Source: Actinophytocola sp.
GTDB taxonomy: Bacteria; Actinomycetota; Actinomycetes; Mycobacteriales; Pseudonocardiaceae
Direction of reading: 5' to 3'
Assembly: GCA_009377395.1 (NCBI GenBank)
Contig: WHUB01000027.1
Span: 1 to 46,976, forward strand
Length of the DNA: 46,976 nucleotides
Shown one piece after another: positions 35,113 to 44,281 of this stretch. Position 1 is the stretch's first letter. The number at the start of each line of letters is the position of its first letter. The notes below the pieces were generated by a model. That model made no database searches and was not told where the DNA came from. It saw only the letters and a list, made by a program, of their open reading frames with translations. Both the position numbers and the translations under genes were made by a program.

Positions 35113-36509
35113 CCGAGATCGCGACCGATACCGACGACGTCGCCGACGAGGTGGCGCGGCGGCTCGCGTCCGGCATGCGGCGGCGGGACCTGCTGCGCAG
35201 CACGCCGGGTCAGTGGGGTGTGCTGCTGCTGGTGCTCGTCGTCGCGGCGCTGGTCGTCGGGCTGGTCACCGCGCTGAGCGTGCACTCCCGGCAGCGGACG
35301 CTCGGTGAGCTGGCGACGACGATGGGTCCGCTGCGCACCGCCGCCGCCGAGTTCCACCGCGCACTGTCCACTGCGGACATGGCGGCCGCGGTGGCGTTCG
35401 TCGCCCGCGACCAGGACAGGGCGATCGACCGGGTCACCTACGAGACCGAGTACGAGACGGCTATCGGTGAGGCGCAGTCGGCGCTCGCCGCGCTGGTCGC
35501 CGCCCGCGACGGGAATACCGATCCGCAACAGCGCAACCTACTGCGCACCCTGCCCGGCAGGCTGTCCGAGTACACGGTGCTGATGGAGACGGCGCGGGCC
35601 TACAACCGGGAGCGCGAACCGGTCGCGTCGACGTACCAGCTGCTCGCGGCCGACGCGGTGCGCGCGCATCTGCTGCCCGCGGCGCGGGAGCTGCAGGAGG
35701 CCGCGCGGGCGCGGATGGCCGACGCCCAGCGGGCGGCGATGTCGTTCCCGGCGCTCGAGCTGGTACTGATCGGGCTGCTGCTCGCCGGACTGGTCGCGGC
35801 GCAGGTGTGGCTACGGCGGAGGACCAACCGGATGTTCAACGTCGGTCTGCTGGTCGCGACGGCCGCCGCCGTCGCGATGCTGGCGTGGACGACGATCGGC
35901 GCAATCGTTTCCGGCTCGTACGCGGAGACCTCGGCCGAGCAGGGCACCGAGGTCGGCGACGCGCTCACCGACGCCCGCGTCACCGCGCTGGCCGCACGGA
36001 GCAACGAGGGGCTGCTCCTCGTCGCCGCGAGGGACGGGCACGACACCGGCCCGTACCGGCTCCGGTTCGCGGAGCTGCGGCAGCGGCTGGTCGGGCGTGG
36101 CGCGGGCACGGGTGTCCTCCAGCCCGGCTTTGCGGATGCTGACTACGGTGGCGAACTGGCGGTGGCGAGGGTGGCCACCGACGACGAGGAAACCCGCGAT
36201 CAGGTCGACGCTGCGGCTGGAGCCGCCGACGTCTGGCTCGCCCAGCACGACACGCTGCTGAGCACGGCAGGCATCGCCCAGGCCGGTGCCGCCGAGACTC
36301 TGCTCGGCTCGCCGGGCGCGGAGTCCTTCACCACCGTCGACGACTCGCTCAGCTCCGCCATGGACGACGCCCGGCAGGTCTTCAACGACGCGGTCGAGGA
36401 CGCCCGCACCGCCCTCACCGGGATGACCTTCGGCGTGGTGCTTCTCAGCGCGTTGACCGCCCTCGCCGCAGGCGCCGGTGTCTGGCAGCGCCTCCGCGAG
36501 TACCGCTGA
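35109..36509 (+). CDS. GlnX-like membrane sensor partner
   Basis: A 466-residue protein with four membrane segments (about 35-57, 214-236, 243-268 and 438-458). Two extracytoplasmic all-helical domains lie between segments 1-2 and 3-4. This is the layout of mycobacterial GlnX, which passes the GlnH ligand signal inward to kinase PknG. It is translationally coupled to the binding protein. No pknG-like kinase follows here; the next gene is a convergent HEPN gene. I infer function from topology and pairing, not from sequence identity. Confidence 0.72.
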   Translation: MTEIATDTDDVADEVARRLASGMRRRDLLRSTPGQWGVLLLVLVVAALVVGLVTALSVHSRQRTLGELATTMGPLRTAAAEFHRALSTADMAAAVAFVARDQDRAIDRVTYETEYETAIGEAQSALAALVAARDGNTDPQQRNLLRTLPGRLSEYTVLMETARAYNREREPVASTYQLLAADAVRAHLLPAARELQEAARARMADAQRAAMSFPALELVLIGLLLAGLVAAQVWLRRRTNRMFNVGLLVATAAAVAMLAWTTIGAIVSGSYAETSAEQGTEVGDALTDARVTALAARSNEGLLLVAARDGHDTGPYRLRFAELRQRLVGRGAGTGVLQPGFADADYGGELAVARVATDDEETRDQVDAAAGAADVWLAQHDTLLSTAGIAQAGAAETLLGSPGAESFTTVDDSLSSAMDDARQVFNDAVEDARTALTGMTFGVVLLSALTALAAGAGVWQRLREYR

Positions 36510-36512
36510 CGT

Positions 36513-36941
36513 TCAGGCCGCCTCGCGCAGAAGTGTCTCGCTCGCATGCACGAGGTGTCTGGCCTGCCGAAGCGCCGCAACGGCACGCTGAGGCGTGACG
36601 AATGTCAGGCCGTACTGCGCACCGTCCTTGATGTCCAGCAACCGGCCCAGATGACGTCCTAGTCTTGCGCCCGGCGGCTGCCGGACTCTCGACAGCAAGT
36701 CGGCCGCCGTCCGGTGGTCCTGGCCACGCGGACGCTCATCAAGCACGGCGCAACAGATCGCATCGGACGCGGCGATTCCGGCCAGTACCGCCAGCGCGGC
36801 GGCGACGTTCGGCGTCGCCAGTTCGTCATCGATATCGGCCACCAGCTCGCCCGTGTCCAGGAACGCGCGAGCTTGTCGCGCGCGGATACGCGCATCCGCG
36901 CGGTTGCACGCCTCGGTATGTCCGGTGGGTCGCGGACTCAC
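36513..36941 (-). CDS. HEPN-domain protein, toxin partner of MNT nucleotidyltransferase
   Basis: A 142-residue helical protein. It has the HEPN-like stretch GIAASDAICCAVLDERPRG followed by QDHRTAADLL, and a C-terminal RQARHLVHASE, where Arg125 or Arg128 with His132 could form the RNase pair. The GTG overlaps the MNT stop (GTGA). The Tyr that is AMPylated in the well-studied HepT motif (Rx4HxY) is not present at the expected place (Ser134), so neutralisation may differ. It converges with the GlnX-like gene. Confidence 0.78.
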   Translation of the reverse strand: MSPRPTGHTEACNRADARIRARQARAFLDTGELVADIDDELATPNVAAALAVLAGIAASDAICCAVLDERPRGQDHRTAADLLSRVRQPPGARLGRHLGRLLDIKDGAQYGLTFVTPQRAVAALRQARHLVHASETLLREAA

Positions 36942-37567
36942 CGACGCGTCCGCAGCGATGAAACCAGGTCGCGAAAGTCCTCCCCCGCGACGGTGACGGA
37001 GTCATCGCGCCAACCAGCGACGATCGGCTCCCGCACTCGCACGTGCTCCGCCAGTTGTTCCGCCGACAGCTCGTAAACCTGGCATCGGTTGCCGGTCCAT
37101 GCCTCGACCCGGTTCCGCAATCGATCCACCTGCCTCTCCCATTCCTCGATGTTGTCGGCCTCGTCGCGATGGACGATCACGACATCGATGTCGCTGCTGG
37201 TGTCTCCGTCTCCTCTCGCCGCCGAACCGAACAGCGCCGCCGAAAGCGGTGGCGGCGCCCACGTCCGTATCTCGGCGCTCATCCTGCCGATCACCTCATT
37301 CCGCAGCTCCGCGAGCCGCACGACCAGCGGCCACGCGACATGCTCGTCGTTCGCTTCATAGAGCACCGAGCTTCCGGCGTCCGAAGCCCGCACCAGACCG
37401 TGCTCAACCAACCGACCGAGAACCTTCCGGACGCCGGCTTCCGACCCGGCACCCGCGAGCTGGTGCAGTTTCCGACCGGTGACGGGACGGCCCAGCCGAG
37501 CCAACGTCATCAACACCGGGCCATCGAGGCTGGGAATCACCGCCCGATACGGAGCCGACACATCCAT
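36938..37567 (-). CDS. Winged-helix/MNT nucleotidyltransferase, putative antitoxin
   Basis: A 209-residue protein. Residues 16-75 form a winged helix (ITGRKLHQLAGA-like, GRKLHQLAGAGSEAGVRKVL). Residues 105-185 form a minimal nucleotidyltransferase with the exact GSx10DxD motif (Gly114, Ser115, Asp126, Asp128). In MNT-HEPN modules this enzyme blocks the HEPN RNase by adding AMP. Here a DNA-binding domain is fused, so it can also be the autorepressor at the large palindrome directly upstream. ATG 37567 has a weak ribosome site. Confidence 0.82.
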   Translation of the reverse strand: MDVSAPYRAVIPSLDGPVLMTLARLGRPVTGRKLHQLAGAGSEAGVRKVLGRLVEHGLVRASDAGSSVLYEANDEHVAWPLVVRLAELRNEVIGRMSAEIRTWAPPPLSAALFGSAARGDGDTSSDIDVVIVHRDEADNIEEWERQVDRLRNRVEAWTGNRCQVYELSAEQLAEHVRVREPIVAGWRDDSVTVAGEDFRDLVSSLRTRR

Positions 37568-37577
37568 GCGCCGATCG

Positions 37578-37627
37578 TACTTTAGTAGTGATGACATTAC
37601 TATAGTGTGTACATCACTACTAAAGTA
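37578..37627 (-). promoter_or_regulatory. Promoter/operator of the MNT-HEPN module
   Basis: The arms TACTTTAGTAGTGATG (37578-37593) and CATCACTACTAAAGTA (37612-37627) are perfect 16-bp inverted repeats separated by 18 bp. A third partial copy, CATTACTA, lies between them. On the minus strand the spacer holds TATAGT (complement of 37599-37604), a good -10 box, so the arms flank the promoter core. The region is strikingly AT-rich for this genome. Confidence 0.85.
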
Positions 37628-37634
37628 TCCGTTG

Positions 37635-40001
37635 TTACGGCGACCGGGCCTGAGTTGGCACGATTCGCAGCTGCCGGTCGTCGGTCGCGACCAGCGCGAT
37701 GTCACCGCTGAGGTCGGTGCGCACGACGACCGCTCCCCCGGCACGCAGCTCGTCGATGACCGTGGAGCTGGGATGGCCGTACGAGTTGTCCGCGCCGACA
37801 CTGATCACCGCGACAGTCGGGTCGACGGCGTCGAGGAACCCGGGGAGCACAACCGAACTGCCATGATGCGGCACCTTGAGCACGTCCGCGCGCAGGTCCT
37901 CACCCGAAGCCAGCAGGCCAGCCTGTGCCGAGAGTTCGATGTCGCCCGTGAGCAGCACGCTCCCCACCGGTGTCTCAGCCTTGAGCACCACCGACGCGTC
38001 GTTGATCTCCGTTCCCTCCGCGTCGGATTCGGGTGGTGGCACGTAACGCGGCCCCAGCACCCGCAACCGTAGGCTCGGCCACGCCAGCCGCTGCCCCACC
38101 GTCAGTTCCAGCACCGGAACGTCGAAGCGCCTGCCCGCCACCACGACCTGCCGCCACGCCCACCCGGGAGCGCGGCCTGCGCCGACGGCGATCCCACCGA
38201 CCAAGCGGCCGTCGAGGACGGCGCTCAGACCACCGATGTGGTCGGCGTGCAGGTGGCTCAGCACCACCAGCGGCACCTGTTCGACATCGAGCCGGTCGAG
38301 GCAGCCGTCGATGTCACCGAACTCGGTGCCGGTGTCCACGACGACCGCGCGACCGGGTTCCCCCGTCGACAGGACCAACCCGTCTCCCTGTCCCACGTCG
38401 CACGCTACGAACGCCCACCGCGACGGTGGCCAGCCCGGTGTGACGATCACGACCGGCACCGCCACGACGGCGACCCCGGCCAGCGCCGCAGTCAGTGCCG
38501 TCAGCACCAGCCGGGAACGCGTCGCCGCCACCCCACCGGCGCAGACGAGCGCGGCGGCCAGTCCGCCCCACCAGCCGCCCGGCCACCCGATCACGGCACC
38601 CGGCACGCTCGCCGCCTCCCGCGCGACCAGCACCAGCCAGCTCACCTCGGGTCCGGCCAGCCACACCGCCGCCTTGGCGAGCACCGGCACGACCATCGCG
38701 CCGACCGCCGCCACGACCCCGAGCACCGTGGCGGGGGCGACCACCGGTGCCGCGAGCACGTTCGCCGCTACCGTCACGAGACTCACCTGGCCCGAAATCC
38801 CGGCGATGATCGGCACCGTGGCGACGAACGCCGCCAGCGGGACCGCGAGGGCTTCCGCGACACCGCCGGGCACGCCCCAGCGCCGCGCGGCGGCCACCCA
38901 CACCGGCGCCAGCAGGACCAGTGCCGCCGTCGCCACCACCGACAACGCGAACCCGACGCTGACGGCCATGCCGGGGTCGGCGAGCACCAGCACCGCCACC
39001 GAGAACGCCAACGCGGGCAGCGCGGACCGGTTCCTGCCCAGCGCGAGCGCAAGCAGCCCGACTGCGCCCATCAGGCCCGCCCGCAACACGCTGGGCTCGG
39101 AACCGACGAGGATCACATACCCGAGCAGCACCACCCCGGCGGCGACGGCCGACGTTCCCGGCCCCAGCCGCAGCAGCCGCAACAGCAGGAACACCGCACC
39201 GACGACGATCACGACGTTCGACCCCGACACCGCCGTCAGGTGCGACAGACCGGCCGCGCGGAAGTCCGTCTCCACCCGCAGCGGCAGCGCCGAGGTGTCC
39301 CCGACGACCAGTCCCGGCAGCAGCCCGGCCTCCTCGGGACCGAGCACGGCGGCCGACACCTCGCGCAGCGCGTGCCGCATCGACCGCGCCGCCCGCTGCC
39401 ACCACGGTGCCGGACTCACCCGGGCTGGCTTTTCGTACACCCGCAGCGCCGCGACGGTCAGCTCTCCCGGTCGCGGCGGCAGCAGCGTGCCGACCGCGCG
39501 TAGCCGCTGCCCCGGCACCAGCGCGGCCCAGCCGTGCGCGGGCGCGAGCAGCACGATTCGGCCCGTGCTCGCGACCGGACGTCCGGCCACGGTCGCGCGG
39601 TCGACGTCGGCGTGCAGCACCACCAGTCCCCGGCCGGCGGGCTGGCCGGCGTAGCCCGCCGTGCGGATCGCATACGCCCTACTGGTGAGCGCCACGTCCA
39701 GCACCGCGTCGCCACCCCCGGCGGCGAACACGCGCAGCGGGTCGTGTTCGGCGGTATGCAACGTAGGCGCCAGCGGTACCACGCTCAACACCCCGGCCAC
39801 GCCGAGCGCCACCGCACCGTGGCGACGGCCGAACGGCGACCGCCGCACGATCGGCAACACCGCGATGACGACGGCCGCACCACCGCACACCAGGGCGAGC
39901 CACCAGGTCCCGAGCAGTCCCGCCAGCCCGGCGAGCCAGACCGTGACGGCGGCGGGCACCAGCCGGAAGTCGTGCTGGACAGCGCCCAGTGGCTCCGTCA
40001 T
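37635..40001 (-). CDS. comEC: ComEC/Rec2 family DNA-uptake membrane protein
   Basis: A 788-residue protein. An N-terminal soluble DUF4131-like domain is followed by the Competence membrane domain (FRAAGLSHLTAVSGSNV and about ten helices, 230-510). A C-terminal metallo-beta-lactamase fold has VACDVGQGDGLVL and the metal motif SHLHADHIGG (near residue 580). It forms the inner-membrane channel for transforming DNA; the lactamase domain is thought to degrade one strand. It overlaps comEA by four bases. Confidence 0.94.
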   Translation of the reverse strand: MTEPLGAVQHDFRLVPAAVTVWLAGLAGLLGTWWLALVCGGAAVVIAVLPIVRRSPFGRRHGAVALGVAGVLSVVPLAPTLHTAEHDPLRVFAAGGGDAVLDVALTSRAYAIRTAGYAGQPAGRGLVVLHADVDRATVAGRPVASTGRIVLLAPAHGWAALVPGQRLRAVGTLLPPRPGELTVAALRVYEKPARVSPAPWWQRAARSMRHALREVSAAVLGPEEAGLLPGLVVGDTSALPLRVETDFRAAGLSHLTAVSGSNVVIVVGAVFLLLRLLRLGPGTSAVAAGVVLLGYVILVGSEPSVLRAGLMGAVGLLALALGRNRSALPALAFSVAVLVLADPGMAVSVGFALSVVATAALVLLAPVWVAAARRWGVPGGVAEALAVPLAAFVATVPIIAGISGQVSLVTVAANVLAAPVVAPATVLGVVAAVGAMVVPVLAKAAVWLAGPEVSWLVLVAREAASVPGAVIGWPGGWWGGLAAALVCAGGVAATRSRLVLTALTAALAGVAVVAVPVVIVTPGWPPSRWAFVACDVGQGDGLVLSTGEPGRAVVVDTGTEFGDIDGCLDRLDVEQVPLVVLSHLHADHIGGLSAVLDGRLVGGIAVGAGRAPGWAWRQVVVAGRRFDVPVLELTVGQRLAWPSLRLRVLGPRYVPPPESDAEGTEINDASVVLKAETPVGSVLLTGDIELSAQAGLLASGEDLRADVLKVPHHGSSVVLPGFLDAVDPTVAVISVGADNSYGHPSSTVIDELRAGGAVVVRTDLSGDIALVATDDRQLRIVPTQARSP

Positions 40002-40741
40002 CCAGCGGCGGACACGGTGACGCGTCCTCGGATGTCCGCCAGTCGCGTATCCCCGATGCCGGACACGTCAAGCAGCTGGTCGACCGAGGTGAAGCCGCCG
40101 TGGTCGGCCCGCCACTCGAGGATCCGCTGCGCCGTCACCTCCCCCACCCCCGGCAGCTCCTCCAACTGCGCGGCGGTCGCCGTGTTCAGGTCGAGCCGCG
40201 ACGACGCGGCCTGACCACCGGCGGCCATCCCGGGCGGGATCGGGATGTCGACATAGATCTGCTCACCGTCGGACAGCTTGCGAGCCAGGTTGATCGTCGC
40301 CAGGTTCGCCCCGGTGACGGCACCACCGGCGGCGGCCAGCGCGTCGGCGACGCGGGCGCCGGGCGTGACCGTGACCAACCCCGGCTCGGCCACCTTGCCC
40401 ACCACGCTCACGACGAGGGTGCGCGGTGTGGTGGCGGTGACGGTCGGAGACGCCGCCGCGTGGTGGACGGCCAGCGGCAGCGGTGGCGGTAGTTCCGGCG
40501 TCCGCGCACCGCTCATGAGCAGCACGGCGGCAGTCATGATCGCGCCGAGTGCGCCGAGAGCGGCGGCGACCGGCGCCAGCCGCGATCGTCGCCGGGGCGG
40601 TGGCGCGGTCTGCGGAGTTGGTTCCGGAGGCTGAGCGTGTCGAGGTGGTGGGTCGGGCTGCCACAACCGGCTCAGCCGGGCCGTGGCGACTACACCACGT
40701 ACGGTACGGGATTTGGACACGAAGGGTAGTTGAGCGAACAT
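39998..40741 (-). CDS. comEA: ComEA-like helix-hairpin-helix DNA-binding protein
   Basis: A 247-residue protein with a basic N-terminus, one membrane anchor (about 57-76), an SLBB domain (about 107-165, VVGKVAEPGLVTVTPGARV) and a C-terminal helix-hairpin-helix pair (DLNTATAAQLEELPGVGEV). It binds incoming double-stranded DNA outside the membrane and hands it to ComEC. ATG overlaps nothing upstream; the 100-bp gap to the DegV gene holds its promoter. Confidence 0.93.
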   Translation of the reverse strand: MFAQLPFVSKSRTVRGVVATARLSRLWQPDPPPRHAQPPEPTPQTAPPPRRRSRLAPVAAALGALGAIMTAAVLLMSGARTPELPPPLPLAVHHAAASPTVTATTPRTLVVSVVGKVAEPGLVTVTPGARVADALAAAGGAVTGANLATINLARKLSDGEQIYVDIPIPPGMAAGGQAASSRLDLNTATAAQLEELPGVGEVTAQRILEWRADHGGFTSVDQLLDVSGIGDTRLADIRGRVTVSAAG

Positions 40742-40842
40742 GGCGATGAACCTATGAGCCGCCCGTCATCGGCACCAGCACCGGAAAATGGCTGTGGACA
40801 ACCAGACGTCGGTGGATGAGCCAGCTCGCTAACGCCCCGGCG

Positions 40843-41697
40843 TCACAGCGGCTGCACCACGACGCCGACGATGCCGGGACCGGTGTGCGCGCCGATCACG
40901 GCTCCCAGTTCGGCCACCACACAGCCGTTGATCCCGGGTATGCGGCGCTCGAGTTGATCGGCCAGCGCCGCCGCCCGCTCGTAGGCGCCGAGATGCTGCA
41001 CCGCGACCTCAACCTGCTGGTCACCGGCCGCTTCGACGGCGAGATCGGCGAGCCGCGTCATCGCTCGGGTCAGCGTGCGCACCTTCTCCAGCGGCTTGAT
41101 CTTGCCGTCGTCGATGTGCAGCAGCGGCTTCATCGCGAGCGCGGTGCCGAGCACCGCCGTGGCCGCCCCGATCCGGCCGCCCCGGCGCAGATGTTCCAGC
41201 GTCTCGACGACGAACAACGTGCGGGATCGAGCCGCCGCCGATACCGCTGCGGCCTCGACTTCGGCGCCAGTTGTCCCGCCAGTGGCGACACTGGCGGCTC
41301 GCACGGCGGCGAACCCGAGGCCCATGACCGTCGTCCGTGAGTCGACGACGCGCACCGTGCCCTCGCCCCGCTCGGCGTTCACCTCATCGGCCGCGCTCAC
41401 CGCGGCGCCCCAGGTCCCCGACAACTCGCTGGAGATGTGCACCGACACCACGGCGTCGGCGCCGTTGTCCAGCGCCTCGTGGTACGCCTTCACGAACGAG
41501 GCCGGTGCCGGCATCGAGGTGCTGACGTTGCGCTTGGCCTTGAGCGCGTCGATCAGCTCGGCCTGGTCGATGTCGACGCCGTCGAGACCTTCCTTGTCGT
41601 CGATGAGCACGTACAGCGGCACCACCGTGATCGAGTGCCGGACGGCGAAGCCCTCCGGCAGATAGGCAGTGGAATCGGTGACGACGGCGACCTGCAC
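40843..41697 (-). CDS. DegV family fatty-acid-binding protein
   Basis: A 284-residue protein with VVTDSTAYLP near the start, SMPAPASFVKAY, VSVHISSELSGTW and VDSRTTVMGLGF, the marks of the DegV fold that binds a fatty acid. GTG 41697 has AGGGC just upstream. DegV/FakB proteins present fatty acids to a kinase, but no FakA is visible here. In M. tuberculosis the homologue Rv2417c sits in the same order beside the SGNH hydrolase. Confidence 0.93.
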   Translation of the reverse strand: MQVAVVTDSTAYLPEGFAVRHSITVVPLYVLIDDKEGLDGVDIDQAELIDALKAKRNVSTSMPAPASFVKAYHEALDNGADAVVSVHISSELSGTWGAAVSAADEVNAERGEGTVRVVDSRTTVMGLGFAAVRAASVATGGTTGAEVEAAAVSAAARSRTLFVVETLEHLRRGGRIGAATAVLGTALAMKPLLHIDDGKIKPLEKVRTLTRAMTRLADLAVEAAGDQQVEVAVQHLGAYERAAALADQLERRIPGINGCVVAELGAVIGAHTGPGIVGVVVQPL

Positions 41698-41712
41698 GCC
41701 CTACAGCGTAGG

Positions 41713-42438
41713 TCAGCTCTCCCGCCGCGCGGCGAGCAGCGGCCGGAGCACGCCGGCCATCGCGGCGCCGACGAGCGCGTGGCCCTCCCAGCCCCAGTGC
41801 ATGCCGTCGGGGTTGCCCTGTCCGGACATGACGTGCTCGCCGGTCACGGCGGCCAGATCGACCACCGGAACGTCCACCCGACCAGACCACGCGCTCACGG
41901 CGGCGGCCGTGCGGTCCCGTCCGGTGTGCACGAAGCCGTACGACGCGGCGCGATGCAGCGGCGGCAGCACCGCCACGATCGGCAGCTCCGGCCGCAGCAC
42001 CCGCAGCGCGGTCACCGCGGCGTCGAGGTAGCGCACCGTCAACGCGGCGGGCAGCACCATGGGTCGTCCTCGGAGTGCGACCGCGAGTCGGGGCTGCGCG
42101 GACCGGTAGGCGCCGCGCACCGCCCGGCGCAACCACTCCGGGCGCAGGTACCGCAGCCCGGTGCGCAGGTACGTCGGCAACGGCGACGGCAGCGAGTCCA
42201 TGCCGCCGACGGCGAGCACGACGGCGTCCACCCGGTGCAGATCGGCCCACACTCTCGGGTCGCCGATCATGGACCACCAGGCGTCGCGCGCGGTCCAGCC
42301 GCGCTGGGCAACCAGGATCGCCTCGCCGCCGAGCTCGGCCGCGGTGAGATTCGGCCACAGCTTCGGCTCGTCGGCGGCGTGCGGTCCGTCGGGGCCGTGG
42401 AAGCTCAGCGAGTCACCGAACACCAGCACCCGCGACAT
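41713..42438 (-). CDS. SGNH/GDSL hydrolase, OctH (Rv2418c)-like
   Basis: A 241-residue protein with the nucleophile Ser10 in FGDSLSFHG, the VGGMDSL block, and a C-terminal DGMHWGWEGHAL that supplies the Asp-His pair. There is no signal peptide, so it is cytoplasmic. In M. tuberculosis the gene at this place, Rv2418c, encodes an octanoyl esterase linked to MGLP, and the next gene is gpgP; the order is the same here. Octanoyl hydrolysis is inferred from synteny, as the SGNH fold alone is unspecific. Confidence 0.85.
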   Translation of the reverse strand: MSRVLVFGDSLSFHGPDGPHAADEPKLWPNLTAAELGGEAILVAQRGWTARDAWWSMIGDPRVWADLHRVDAVVLAVGGMDSLPSPLPTYLRTGLRYLRPEWLRRAVRGAYRSAQPRLAVALRGRPMVLPAALTVRYLDAAVTALRVLRPELPIVAVLPPLHRAASYGFVHTGRDRTAAAVSAWSGRVDVPVVDLAAVTGEHVMSGQGNPDGMHWGWEGHALVGAAMAGVLRPLLAARRES

Positions 42439-42444
42439 GCGCTT

Positions 42445-43059
42445 CTACCCGGTCATGCCGACGTTGTAGCCGTGCAGCCGCCACCGGCCGTCGGCGCGCG
42501 CCAGCTCCACCCAGTGGCAGTTGCCGATGCCGCCGAGCAACGTCCAGTGCTCGACCGGCAGATCCAGCAGCCGCGCCGTGAGCGCCACGATCAGCCCGCC
42601 GTGCGCGGCGAGCAGGGCGGCATCGAGGTCCTCCAGCTCCAGGTCCTCGACCACCTCGTACGCCCGGTCGGCCACCTCGACGCGCGACTCCCCGCCCGGC
42701 GGCGCCCAGGTCGCGTCGGCCCGCCAGCGGCGCCGGTAGCCCGGCCAGCTCTCGTCCACCTCGGCGCCGGTCAATCCCTGCCACTGGCCCAGGCACGTCT
42801 CGCGCAGCCGCTTGTCGATGCGCAGCGGCACCCCGATGCCCTCGGTGAACACGGTCGCGGTGTCGGTGGCCCGCCGCAGGTCGGAGGCGACGACGATGTC
42901 GGGCGCGAACCGGGCCAGCGCGGGCACGGCGAACCGCGCCTGGTTCCAGCCGACGCTGGTCAGCTCGGTGTCGATGTGGCCCTGCATGCGGCCGCTGGCG
43001 TTGTAGGTCGTCTCGCCGTGGCGCCACAGCACGATCCTGCGCACGCGTGGCTCACTCAC
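42445..43059 (-). CDS. gpgP: Glucosyl-3-phosphoglycerate phosphatase-like histidine phosphatase
   Basis: A 204-residue protein with catalytic LWRHGETTYN, then RMQGHIDTEL, SDLRRATDTA, RLRETCLGQWQGLT, ATWAPPGGESRV and LLAAHGGLIVAL. These segments are close to those of M. tuberculosis Rv2419c (GpgP), which removes the phosphate of glucosyl-3-phosphoglycerate to give glucosylglycerate, the MGLP starter. The GTG overlaps the rsfS stop (GTGA), and the SGNH hydrolase follows six bases after the stop. A general phosphoglycerate phosphatase is the alternative. Confidence 0.88.
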   Translation of the reverse strand: MSEPRVRRIVLWRHGETTYNASGRMQGHIDTELTSVGWNQARFAVPALARFAPDIVVASDLRRATDTATVFTEGIGVPLRIDKRLRETCLGQWQGLTGAEVDESWPGYRRRWRADATWAPPGGESRVEVADRAYEVVEDLELEDLDAALLAAHGGLIVALTARLLDLPVEHWTLLGGIGNCHWVELARADGRWRLHGYNVGMTG

Positions 43060-43442
43060 AGCTCATCGGCGGCGTCGGCCCGCCGCAGGCCGTCGACTTC
43101 GAGCTGCGGACAGTCCTTCCAGAGCCGTTCGAGCCCGTAGAAGGAGCGTTCCTCGTCGTGCTGGACATGCACCACGACGTCGACGTAGTCGAGCAGCACC
43201 CAGCGGCCCTCGCGGGCGCCCTCGCGGCGCACCGGCTTGTGGCCGGCGGCCTGCAGCTTCTCCTCGATGTTGTCGACGATGGCGCCGACCTGGCGCTCGT
43301 TGGGCGCGGACGCGATGACGAAGACGTCGGTGATCACCAGCTGATCCGACACGTCGAGCAGGATGATGTCGGATGCCTTCTTGTCGGCGGCGGCGTGGGC
43401 CGCCGTCTCAGCCAGCGTTACCGCCTGGCTCGTCGCTGTCAC
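43056..43442 (-). CDS. rsfS: Ribosomal silencing factor RsfS
   Basis: A 128-residue DUF143 protein with ADKKASDIILLDVSDQ, VFVIASAPNERQVGAIVDNI and WVLLDYVDVVVHVQHDEERSFYGLERLW (cited by its core DYVDVVVHVQ). It binds ribosomal protein uL14 and blocks subunit joining. GTG 43442 has AAGGAG nine bases upstream. It lies between nadD and gpgP as in mycobacteria and many other bacteria. Confidence 0.94.
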   Translation of the reverse strand: MTATSQAVTLAETAAHAAADKKASDIILLDVSDQLVITDVFVIASAPNERQVGAIVDNIEEKLQAAGHKPVRREGAREGRWVLLDYVDVVVHVQHDEERSFYGLERLWKDCPQLEVDGLRRADAADEL

Positions 43443-43503
43443 CGTCGCTCGCTCCTTCGCCGTCGCAGATGGGTGCGCTGGTCGAGCGTACCTGGCCGCC
43501 GGG

Positions 43504-44094
43504 TCAATCCCGGTAGAGCTGGTGCTTGTCGATGTAGCGGACCACACCATCCGGGGTGAGGTACCAGATCGGCTCCCCCTTGCGTACCCGGTCGCGCAGG
43601 CCGGTGGACGAGATGGCCATGGCGGTGACCTCGACCAGGCTGACCTTGCCCGCCGGCAGGTGGTGGCCGTTGAGGTCGTAGCCGGGCCGAGTGACGCCGA
43701 TGAAGTGCGCGAAGTCGAACATCTCGTCCACCGCGTGCCAGGTGAGGATCTGCTCGACCGCGTCGGCGCCGGTGATGAAGTACAACTCGTCGTCGGGGAA
43801 GCGCTCGTGCAGCTCCCGCAGCGTGTCGACGGTGTAGGTGGGGCCGGGGCGGTCGACGTCGACCCGGCTGACGGTGAACACCGGGTTCGAGGCGGTGGCG
43901 ATGACGGTCATGAGGTAGCGGTCCTCGGCGTCGCTGACCACCCGAGCGGACTTCTGCCAGGGCTGGCCGGTCGGCACGAAGATGACCTCGTCGAGCCCGA
44001 ACCGGGACTGGACCTCACTCGCGGAGACGAGGTGTCCGTTGTGGATCGGATCGAAGGTGCCTCCCATGACACCGAGCCGTCGTGGTGCTGCCAT
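43504..44094 (-). CDS. nadD: Nicotinate-nucleotide adenylyltransferase
   Basis: A 196-residue protein with [12 protein letters not shown] (the HxGH nucleotide site), [22 protein letters not shown] and [11 protein letters not shown]. It makes nicotinic acid adenine dinucleotide in NAD synthesis. ATG 44094 is the first start in a long gap. The gene is 61 bp upstream of rsfS and begins the rsfS-gpgP-SGNH run. Confidence 0.95.
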   Translation of the reverse strand: MAAPRRLGVMGGTFDPIHNGHLVSASEVQSRFGLDEVIFVPTGQPWQKSARVVSDAEDRYLMTVIATASNPVFTVSRVDVDRPGPTYTVDTLRELHERFPDDELYFITGADAVEQILTWHAVDEMFDFAHFIGVTRPGYDLNGHHLPAGKVSLVEVTAMAISSTGLRDRVRKGEPIWYLTPDGVVRYIDKHQLYRD

Positions 44095-44281
44095 AACGAC
44101 CCGAGCTTACGTGGGCGTGAACAGCAGGGCACGACGCGGTGCGCGGGTGGACCCCGATCGTCCCCTGACCTCATCACCCGCACACCGCGTCCGGTGTATC
44201 CGCGCTACCCCGCGTGCACCGATACGCGCATGGGACTGCGTGGCCGGTGGGTCATGACGCGTACTCCGTGCCACAGTTTTG

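Noticed and set aside
44095..44281. A possible RNA or small gene between nadD and the WYL regulator
   Set aside because: No stable palindrome, ribosome site or coding frame with a credible start was seen.
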